Position numbers and translations under genes: made by a program | Source: Flavipsychrobacter stenotrophus | GTDB lineage: Bacteria > Bacteroidota > Bacteroidia > Chitinophagales > Chitinophagaceae | Direction of reading: 5' to 3' | Length of the DNA: 5,763 nucleotides | NCBI GenBank assembly: GCA_947371715.1 | Contig: CANBQQ010000230.1 | Location: 1-5,763 of the forward strand | Shown: positions 1 through 5,763 of the stretch, in pieces | Position numbering within the stretch: the stretch's first letter is position 1 | Layout: the number at the start of each line of letters is the position of its first letter | The notes under the pieces: generated by a model | What the model saw: the letters and a program-made list of their open reading frames with translations, nothing else | Told to the model about the DNA's origin: nothing | Database searches by the model: none

Positions 1-1874
1 CGATAGATACGGAAGCAAGTGCTGTAGTACTGCATGAGAATATCTACAGGCACATTATCTGGACTGAGTCCGGATTTTCAGAAAAGTCAACGGTACACAT
101 GATCATCAAAATCATCAAATCGGATGCTGCATACCTGGGCGACATACACGTAGTCTATTCACAAGATGCAAGAAACAGCAGCAGCAATTTCAAAGGCACA
201 ACCTACAATCTTGATGGAGAGAAAGTAATAGAGTCGGAAGTAGGGAAAGACGATAAGCTCAAGAAAAAGATAGTAAACAATAATGTCGTGATGAGTTTTT
301 CCATGCCGTCTGTTAAAGAGGGATCTATAATAGACTACTCCTATGAGATCGTATCTTACTTCAATGAATTAACTGTTAATTGGCAAATCCAGGATCAGTA
401 TCCGAAACTGGAAAGCGAATTTAGCATCACGTTCCCTAAGTCTGTGCAGTTTACTACCATATCTCATACCCGATTAAACAGTAAGAGCTTTGACCTTGAG
501 GGAGATGCAGAAAACAGTACCGATAGTTTTTGTTTTGTGAAAAGAGACTACGCTGAAAGTCAGAAAACATTCTGGATCAGACGAAATATTCCTGGTGTAA
601 AAAAAGAATCATACGTAGTAAACAGGGTTAACCAACTAGAACGGCTGGAAATGCAAATGACCGGTACAGGTGGATGGGACAGGATGATACAGTATGACAA
701 TAGCTGGAACATTCTTAATAAATCATGGTGGCCCGGATTTGGCGGAATGAAGGAAAAGCTAACAGAGGCGCATAGCTTGTACAAAATGGATCTCGATTCA
801 TTGATCTCACGAGACATGGATGCAGTAGAAAAAACGACCATCATTTATAAGTTTTTAAGATGGCGCCTAACTGCGTCGGACTATAACGTTATTGGACGGT
901 ACAATTTAAAAGAGGCCTATAGCAATAAGCGGGGGACTCCCAGTGAATTAAATCTTACGTTAGTAGCCATGTTAAGGGATGCAGGTGTTGATGCATCACC
1001 GATAATTCTTGGTGCAACCGATCATGTTTCTCCAATCGAGAAAATGCCCGTCTTCAATAGAATAATCTTTATTGCCTGCGCAGTATATGTAGATAGCAAT
1101 CTCATTTTGCTGGACATTACTGATAAAAACAATCCACTGGGCGCATTATCCCCACATTACTATAATGGCTACTCCTGGATAATGGGCGATAAGGGCAAGG
1201 GCATATATCTGACAACAGATATGCTTAGGGAAAAAATGATTACAAGTGTCAAAATATCTGATTTTGGCGATAGTACAGCCAGTGTTGAGATCATACAGAA
1301 ACTTGGCATGATAAGGTCTGCAGAAAAAAGAAGAGAGTGGACACAAGACAAGGAGAAGTCAAAAAAGAAAATGACTGAATTCAGGAAAATCCTTCCTGAG
1401 GACGTGTCTGTTATAGAAAGTAGTATTGATAACGAGACCAATCCTGATGCGCCGCTGGTAATCAAACAAAAATGTATCCTCAGCTTTGACAGTAAAACTA
1501 AAGACTTTTTCCTACCCGCCAACTTTGTCAAATTCTTCGATAGTAATCCATTTAGAGAAGCAAAGCGACAACTTATCATTGAGTTCCCATACGGCATTGA
1601 CTATTCCTATCACCTGAATATCCAGCTGCCTGAAAACATTGCCCCTGAAAACGTTCCCGAACCGGTGAATCTGGAATTTGACAAGAACGGGATGAGCTAC
1701 AAAAAAATGACATCTTATGTTCCTGAGTTGAACATGCTTACAGTAAACGCAGCATTCAATGTAGATAACACTGCTTACGGAACTGATCAATATGAAGGAA
1801 TAAAGACATTCTTCCAGAAAATAGTAGATGACAACAACCAGATGATCGTCCTTAAAAAAGCTATGAAAAAATGA
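1..1874 (+). CDS. DUF3857/transglutaminase-like exported protein, catalytically degenerate (gene A, 5'-partial)
   Basis: The 5' end lies outside the window and the first full codon is at 3-5. The frame is open from the left edge to TGA at 1872-1874. The ATG at 99 is not the start: the preceding codons (EASAVVL at 12-32) match residues 45-51 of gene C, so about 42 N-terminal residues, including a signal peptide, are probably missing. A DUF3857 beta domain spans about 12-700, with VKEGSIIDYSYE at 312-347, WQIQD near 380 and RRNIPG at 579-596. A transglutaminase-like domain spans about 800-1200. Its catalytic Cys position is Pro (CCC, 939-941) and its His position is Arg (AGA, 1059-1061); the Asp is kept (GAC, 1113-1115, in LLDITDK). 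YYNGYSW (1158-1178) and a beta-rich DUF3858-like tail with NPF (1545-1553) follow. Full length should be about 665 aa. It is probably a periplasmic or surface pseudoenzyme with binding or structural role; function is unknown. Family placement is by recognition of motifs, not a search. Confidence 0.95.
   Translation, partial: IDTEASAVVLHENIYRHIIWTESGFSEKSTVHMIIKIIKSDAAYLGDIHVVYSQDARNSSSNFKGTTYNLDGEKVIESEVGKDDKLKKKIVNNNVVMSFSMPSVKEGSIIDYSYEIVSYFNELTVNWQIQDQYPKLESEFSITFPKSVQFTTISHTRLNSKSFDLEGDAENSTDSFCFVKRDYAESQKTFWIRRNIPGVKKESYVVNRVNQLERLEMQMTGTGGWDRMIQYDNSWNILNKSWWPGFGGMKEKLTEAHSLYKMDLDSLISRDMDAVEKTTIIYKFLRWRLTASDYNVIGRYNLKEAYSNKRGTPSELNLTLVAMLRDAGVDASPIILGATDHVSPIEKMPVFNRIIFIACAVYVDSNLILLDITDKNNPLGALSPHYYNGYSWIMGDKGKGIYLTTDMLREKMITSVKISDFGDSTASVEIIQKLGMIRSAEKRREWTQDKEKSKKKMTEFRKILPEDVSVIESSIDNETNPDAPLVIKQKCILSFDSKTKDFFLPANFVKFFDSNPFREAKRQLIIEFPYGIDYSYHLNIQLPENIAPENVPEPVNLEFDKNGMSYKKMTSYVPELNMLTVNAAFNVDNTAYGTDQYEGIKTFFQKIVDDNNQMIVLKKAMKK
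12..1823 (+). repeat. Diverged gene-scale direct repeat, copy 1 (gene A)
   Basis: Aligns in the same orientation with 3952-5763. Start to end the two copies differ in length by only about one codon. Several stretches are nearly identical in DNA: 12-22 equals 3952-3962 (GAAGCAAGTGC) and 101-112 equals 4041-4052 (GATCATCAAAAT). Around 12-32 the differences fall at third codon positions, so this is an old gene duplication held by selection on the protein, not a recent repeat. Confidence 0.8.
1871..1874 (+). promoter_or_regulatory. ATGA stop/start overlap coupling genes A and B
   Basis: The stop codon of gene A (TGA, 1872-1874) and the start codon of gene B (ATG, 1871-1873) share bases. Such overlaps usually mean that ribosomes finishing the first gene reinitiate on the second, keeping the two products in proportion. 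No Shine-Dalgarno sequence is visible just upstream (the region is A-rich), which is normal for Bacteroidota and fits coupling. That coupling occurs is inferred; the overlap itself is read directly. Confidence 0.85.
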
Positions 1875-1933
1875 AAAAACAACTGACCATACTTACGTTG
1901 ATCACTTCATTGTGCTGCAATATTGCGAAAGCC
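1871..1933 (+). other. Signal peptide of gene B
   Basis: Residues 1-21: positive start (K2, K3), hydrophobic core at about 5-14, and an A-K-A cleavage motif ending at residue 21 before D22. This suggests Sec export and signal peptidase I cleavage. The two cysteines at 15-16 are preceded by T-S-L, a poor lipobox, so lipidation is less likely. Confidence 0.8.
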
Positions 1934-3787
1934 GATGAAGACTATGCTCTTTCTAAAGTACCGGAGGCTTTGCTGACTGGTGCCAATGCGGTGATGCGCG
2001 ACACAAAAACCGAGATCAGCATAGTGTCGGCCAGTGAGATATATGTAACCACACACTACGCAGTTACAGTGCTGAACGAAGAAGGAAGTCACTTTGCAGC
2101 TGTAAGGGAAGAGTACGACAGGTTCTCCAAAATAGAATCGATAGAAGGATGGCTGTATAATAAAGACAGCAAGTTAGAAACGCACATACCTAAAAAATCT
2201 CAGAAAGAGGACTATGGCATGTTTGATAATAGCTTCTTCAGCGACTACAGGTATAAGTATTGTGAATTTAAGTACAAGCTCTATCCTTACACTGTTGTCT
2301 TCGATATAGTAAAGAAATACACCAACTCCTACTTCTTGCCACGCTGGCTGCCACAGGAGTTCAGCGAATACTCGGTAGTGAAAGCGGCTGTAGAAGTAGA
2401 TTACCCGAGATCATTAAAACTAAAATACCTGCCTGTAAGGCTCAATAAGCAACCGGTAATAACACCACAGGGTGATAGAAGTGTGCTTAAATTGGAGATG
2501 AACGATCTGCCTGCAATTCCGCCGGCCGATGAGTTTACCCCCGCAACAAAACTCTACCCGCCCATGCTGGTGCTCACAACCGAGCAAATGGAACTGGATG
2601 GTGTAAAGGGAAACATGACATCGTGGAAGGAATATGGTAGTCTTTTTTACCGGCTCAATGAAAATAGGGATGAACTACCCGACCAATTAAAGAAGACCAT
2701 TCATCTGCTGACCGATACCTGCACCAGCCAATACAGTAAGATATCAATACTGTATAGCTATATGCAGGCCAATACACGGTATGTACTAATATTACTGGGC
2801 ATAGGCGGACTGCAAACCCTTGAAGCCAGCTTTGTTGCTGAAAAGGGGTACGGAGATTGTAAAGCACTGAGCAACTTTACCAAAGCCATACTTAAAGAAG
2901 CGGGGATAACTTCTTACCAGGCGCTTGTATATGGCGGCAATAAGGAAAAGAGCCGCATAGTACCCGAGTATGCTTACCACACATCCAATCATGTGATACT
3001 GTGTGTGCCGCAGCCCAAAGATTCTATATGGCTGGAGTGTACCTCAAAAGATCTTTGTGCAGGTTACTTATCTTCTTTCACCGGCAACCGCACAGCATTG
3101 CTATTAACTCCTGATGGAGGCTATATAGTTAACACACCGGCTTACAACAGCGAGCACAATATACTGGCACGTAATGCCACATTCATCGTCGATGAAAAAG
3201 ATGAGATCAAAGGAAATGTGCATGCCTATTATTCAGGTTCGTGGTGGGACATGGAAAGCCATGTAAAGCAAGACCCTAAGTCAAAAACTGACGACTACTT
3301 CAACAAGAAATTCAGCATACCGTCGTATAAAGCAGGAGATTATAAAATAACTTCTGACAAGAAAAACATGATCCCTATGCTAACTGAGGAAATTCCCGTG
3401 GCCGGCTCCGGTGTGGCAACCCGTAGTGGCAACAGGTTGTTCTTTTCTCCGCAGGTGCTTAATCTGTCCATCCCTTCAGCTGAGGCAATTGATAGCCGCA
3501 CAGACTCATTCGAAGTATTCAAGGATTACCAGGTAAATGACACAACAACCTTTACATTTAAGGACAGCTATAAAGCCGAAAAGCTGGCCAATGATATCAA
3601 TTACGAATTTCCATTCGGCTCCTACCATTCAAAGTCATTTTTTGAAAATGGCAATACCCTGAAGATAGTTGTGAGCTATCATCAGAAAAGCGGTATCTAT
3701 CCCCCTGTAGCATTCGCAGACTATAAAAAACTGAGTAAAGCTATTAATATGGGTTCTGCTTACAATAAAGTTGTGTTAAGCAAATAA
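1871..3787 (+). CDS. DUF3857 and transglutaminase-core exported protein with Cys/His retained (gene B)
   Basis: Complete 638-aa protein. The start at 1871 gives a good signal peptide (KK, hydrophobic 5-18, likely cleavage after AKA at 19-21), so it should act in the periplasm or at the surface. A DUF3857 domain covers about 45-240, with YPYTVVFDI (138-146) and FLPRWLPQ (155-162). The SWKEYG linker (251-256) and a transglutaminase/papain-fold core (about 285-400) follow. Candidate catalytic residues are C330 in YGDCKALSN, H374 in SNHVI and E389 in IWLECTS, where many relatives of the wider superfamily have Asp. The GNRTALLLTPDGG block (405-417) and a beta-rich tail are typical of Bacteroidota members. 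The motif NTRYVLILLGIGG (301-313) has Leu306 and Leu308 where I recall Ser and Gln in relatives; if Gln supports the oxyanion, activity may be altered. Proteins of this fold act as transglutaminases, proteases or amidases, and the substrate here is unknown. It overlaps gene A by 4 bp and is probably co-transcribed with A and C. Confidence 0.97.
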   Translation: MKKQLTILTLITSLCCNIAKADEDYALSKVPEALLTGANAVMRDTKTEISIVSASEIYVTTHYAVTVLNEEGSHFAAVREEYDRFSKIESIEGWLYNKDSKLETHIPKKSQKEDYGMFDNSFFSDYRYKYCEFKYKLYPYTVVFDIVKKYTNSYFLPRWLPQEFSEYSVVKAAVEVDYPRSLKLKYLPVRLNKQPVITPQGDRSVLKLEMNDLPAIPPADEFTPATKLYPPMLVLTTEQMELDGVKGNMTSWKEYGSLFYRLNENRDELPDQLKKTIHLLTDTCTSQYSKISILYSYMQANTRYVLILLGIGGLQTLEASFVAEKGYGDCKALSNFTKAILKEAGITSYQALVYGGNKEKSRIVPEYAYHTSNHVILCVPQPKDSIWLECTSKDLCAGYLSSFTGNRTALLLTPDGGYIVNTPAYNSEHNILARNATFIVDEKDEIKGNVHAYYSGSWWDMESHVKQDPKSKTDDYFNKKFSIPSYKAGDYKITSDKKNMIPMLTEEIPVAGSGVATRSGNRLFFSPQVLNLSIPSAEAIDSRTDSFEVFKDYQVNDTTTFTFKDSYKAEKLANDINYEFPFGSYHSKSFFENGNTLKIVVSYHQKSGIYPPVAFADYKKLSKAINMGSAYNKVVLSK

Positions 3788-3819
3788 GAGGATCTTACCT
3801 ACAATTCAATACTTATATC
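3788..3819 (+). other. Short intergenic gap between genes B and C
   Basis: The only non-coding DNA in the window, 32 bp and AT-rich. I see no inverted repeat followed by T residues, no Bacteroidota-type -7 element (TAnnTTTG) and no Shine-Dalgarno sequence near the ATG at 3820. The purine stretch GAGG at 3788-3791 is too far from the start to serve as one. Read-through from gene B, and hence a shared operon, is the simplest reading. Confidence 0.7.
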
Positions 3820-3882
3820 ATGAGTTTCAAATCACTGGTTTATATTGTGTTCTTGCTGTTGGTTGCGGTGAGTGTTACTGCC
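3820..3882 (+). other. Signal peptide of gene C
   Basis: Residues 1-21: K4 near the start, a strong hydrophobic core at about 6-17 and V-T-A before K22. This is a classical Sec signal with signal peptidase I cleavage and no lipobox cysteine. The mature protein starts in a charged segment (KEKEDR). Gene A, its paralogue, presumably has an equivalent just outside the window. Confidence 0.85.
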
Positions 3883-5763
3883 AAAGAAAAGGAAGACCGG
3901 CTGGCGATGATAACTCAAAATCTTCACGTCAGCGAATACCCACTTGACCCCGAAGCAAGTGCCGTGGTACTATATGAGCATACCGCTATAATGCTCACTT
4001 TTGAAGAGGGTTCTTTCAATAAAAAAAAGGTGGTACATAAGATCATCAAAATACTTAAAGCTGACGCTTTTGATGCAGCCAATGTACATATCATATACCC
4101 CGAAGATGACTACCGGAATTTTGTAAATAATGTAAAAGCAACTACCTACAACCTGGCAGGAGATCAGGTGATCACCACCCAGGTAAACAAAGAAGATATA
4201 CTGAAGAAAGCAGTGGGTAATGACCTCCACTCAATAAATTTTACAATGCCTGCTGTGAAAGAAGGGTCTATCATTGAATACTCTTATGAAGTAATCACAA
4301 AAAATCTGGATGCACTACTCACCTGGCAGATACAGGATGAATACCCTAAATTGCAAAGCAGTTACTATTTTGAGTATCCTAAATTGCTTGAATTTACAGC
4401 CATATCTCATGTGCCGGCTACCCCAAGGTTATACAAAACAGAAGATGATGCCAGGGAAGGGACTGATATTTTCGCAACAGCAAAGCGATCATCAATTGAC
4501 GGGAACAGATCGTTCTGGATAAGAAGAAATATACCCGGAACAAAGACAGAACCATACGTAGTCAATCGCAAAAATCATGTAGAGTGCTACCAGATACAGA
4601 TAACCGGTGCGGGCAAAGGGCCGGATGCGGAACACTTCAATAACTCGTGGGAAAAAATAAACGAAAAGATCTGGAAGAAAGATGGGATAAAAAAAGCTAT
4701 AAATGGCAACAACACTTTTCTGGACCCTGTTATCGATTCCATTGCAAAGCAAGACACATCGCCTGTAGCATTTACCAATGCTATATACCGCTTTGTGCGC
4801 AATCGTTTTAAATGCAATGACAAGAGCATCTCTTACTCCGATATCAATTTGAGTAAAGCCTTTTATGCACGTGAGTTAACGATGAATGAAATAAACATGG
4901 TATTGGTAGCAATGCTGGTAAAAGCGGGAATGGCCGCCTCGCCAGTCATTGTTAGTTCTACAGGTGATATATCACCAACAGCAGAGATACCTGTGCTGGA
5001 TAGAATAGGCACAATTGTATGCGCAGTTGAAATTGGGGGCAAGTACACCCTGCTGGATGCCTCAGACAAAAACAATTGCGTTGGCTTACTGCCCACCGAA
5101 TACTACAATGGCTATTCGTGGCTGCTGGCAGACAAGGGGATGGGCACCATGATCACTACGAATAATGCAAAAGACAAGACCCTCTGCAACATCAAGGTTT
5201 CCGATTTTTCAGACTCGGGTGCAAAAGTAGAGATAACCACCAAACTGGGGTTAATGCGATCGGCAGCTAAAAGAAAATTGTGGGCGGTAGACAAAAAGAA
5301 AAGCAAGGAATACCTGGCGGAAGTAACAAGAGACTTTCCGGACCTTGAAGTGCTGGAAAGCAATATCTACAATGAACAAAACCCTGACACCAATCTGGTA
5401 ATTAAGTACACCTGCCGGCTAAATATAGATAAAGCCGCTACCCAGCTCTATATGCCCGGCATAGTGATAAAACTATTTGACAAGAACCCTTTTGCTTCGA
5501 CAGCCAGAAAATTCCCTATCGAATTTCCCTACCAGACCGAATATGCCTATTATATAACTATAGTACTACCGGCAGATATGCAACCCGATAGTGCAGCAAA
5601 GCCCGTTGTAATAGACTATGATAACGGAGGAATGTCTTATAAAAAACAAATGGGGTATTTCCCTGAAATGCACACTGTTAATGTAAATAGCACTTTTGCC
5701 ATTAATACTACCAGCTACAGCGTTGAAAACTACCCGTTACTGAGAGAGTTCTTTCAGAAAATG
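3820..5763 (+). CDS. DUF3857/transglutaminase-like exported protein, catalytically degenerate (gene C, 3'-partial)
   Basis: Opens at ATG 3820 and remains open for 648 codons to the window edge. By comparison with gene A, only about 17 residues plus a stop are missing. The start is supported by a clear signal peptide (hydrophobic YIVFLLLVAV at 8-17, likely cleavage after VTA at 19-21) and by the absence of a nearby upstream in-frame ATG. A DUF3857 domain covers about 45-250, with VKEGSIIEYSYE (146-157), WQIQDEYPKL (169-178) and FWIRRNIPG (232-240). In the transglutaminase-like domain (about 300-440) the Cys position is Met355 and the His position is Arg395; Asp413 is kept in LLDASDK. YYNGYSW is at 428-434. 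A beta-rich DUF3858-like C-terminal region has NPF at 556-558. It is a paralogue of gene A with the same losses, so it is probably another pseudoenzyme. Partner, substrate and pathway are unknown. Confidence 0.96.
   Translation, partial: MSFKSLVYIVFLLLVAVSVTAKEKEDRLAMITQNLHVSEYPLDPEASAVVLYEHTAIMLTFEEGSFNKKKVVHKIIKILKADAFDAANVHIIYPEDDYRNFVNNVKATTYNLAGDQVITTQVNKEDILKKAVGNDLHSINFTMPAVKEGSIIEYSYEVITKNLDALLTWQIQDEYPKLQSSYYFEYPKLLEFTAISHVPATPRLYKTEDDAREGTDIFATAKRSSIDGNRSFWIRRNIPGTKTEPYVVNRKNHVECYQIQITGAGKGPDAEHFNNSWEKINEKIWKKDGIKKAINGNNTFLDPVIDSIAKQDTSPVAFTNAIYRFVRNRFKCNDKSISYSDINLSKAFYARELTMNEINMVLVAMLVKAGMAASPVIVSSTGDISPTAEIPVLDRIGTIVCAVEIGGKYTLLDASDKNNCVGLLPTEYYNGYSWLLADKGMGTMITTNNAKDKTLCNIKVSDFSDSGAKVEITTKLGLMRSAAKRKLWAVDKKKSKEYLAEVTRDFPDLEVLESNIYNEQNPDTNLVIKYTCRLNIDKAATQLYMPGIVIKLFDKNPFASTARKFPIEFPYQTEYAYYITIVLPADMQPDSAAKPVVIDYDNGGMSYKKQMGYFPEMHTVNVNSTFAINTTSYSVENYPLLREFFQKM
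3952..5763 (+). repeat. Diverged gene-scale direct repeat, copy 2 (gene C)
   Basis: Counterpart of 12-1823. Residues of the two proteins keep a constant offset from the DUF3857 motif through the lost-Cys, lost-His and kept-Asp positions, which means no indel between those points. The copy continues past the window edge. Confidence 0.8.

Noticed and set aside
99..101. ATG as the start of gene A
   Set aside because: The frame is open to the left edge, and the upstream residues match gene C beyond its signal peptide, so this is an internal methionine.
560..1790. Several minus-strand open frames across gene A, with similar ones across B and C
   Set aside because: They are antisense to well-supported genes, overlap one another, and have low-complexity or Cys/Phe/Ser-rich translations typical of shadow frames.
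1866..1874. Six-A run before the stop of gene A, where a -1 slip would fuse A to B
   Set aside because: The frame arithmetic works, but the fusion would bury the signal peptide of B inside a mature protein. Reinitiation at the ATGA overlap is a simpler explanation.
1913..1918. Cysteine pair in the B signal peptide as a lipoprotein site
   Set aside because: The preceding residues T-S-L do not fit a lipobox well, and an A-K-A signal peptidase I site follows directly.
4021..4028. Run of eight A residues in gene C as a possible phase-variation tract
   Set aside because: It encodes ordinary lysines in an AT-leaning gene and lies in a lysine-rich stretch. One short run with no second frame to switch into is weak evidence.
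4310..4522. Small plus-strand open frame of 70 codons
   Set aside because: It lies wholly inside gene C in another frame and shows no recognisable motif.
1..5763. CRISPR array, tRNA, rRNA, insertion sequence or defence system
   Set aside because: There are no short regular repeats, terminal inverted repeats, transposase motifs or RNA gene signatures. The window is filled by three coding genes.

Overview
The window looks like Bacteroidota DNA, probably from a Chitinophagaceae- or Sphingobacteriales-type organism. I infer this from the protein families, the moderately AT-leaning composition, the lack of clear Shine-Dalgarno sequences ahead of the starts, and the resemblance of all three proteins to DUF3857/transglutaminase-like proteins I know as abundant in that phylum. 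No taxonomic marker gene is present, so the assignment rests on family knowledge.

The window is almost entirely coding and holds three plus-strand genes in a row. Gene A (1-1874) enters from upstream and lacks only its N-terminus. Gene B (1871-3787) is complete at 638 aa and overlaps the stop of A by 4 bp (ATGA). Gene C (3820 to beyond 5763) follows after a 32-bp gap. It has its own start and signal peptide, stays open for 648 codons and runs off the right edge. The only non-coding DNA is the 32-bp gap, where no promoter or terminator is visible.

All three are exported (B and C have signal peptides; A is inferred to from its similarity to C) and share the layout DUF3857 beta domain, then transglutaminase-like papain-fold domain, then beta-rich C-terminal region. 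A and C are close paralogues, 28 of 53 residues identical in one segment aligned by hand, and nearly gap-free where compared. B belongs to a different branch. B keeps the Cys and His of a transglutaminase/cysteine-protease-type triad (C330, H374, with E389 at the usual Asp position). A and C have both lost Cys and His: Pro or Met replaces Cys, Arg replaces His, and only the Asp remains. The operon therefore encodes one possibly active enzyme-like protein between two apparent pseudoenzymes, which could be partners or substrate-binding subunits in the periplasm or at the cell surface. Substrate and pathway cannot be read from the sequence.
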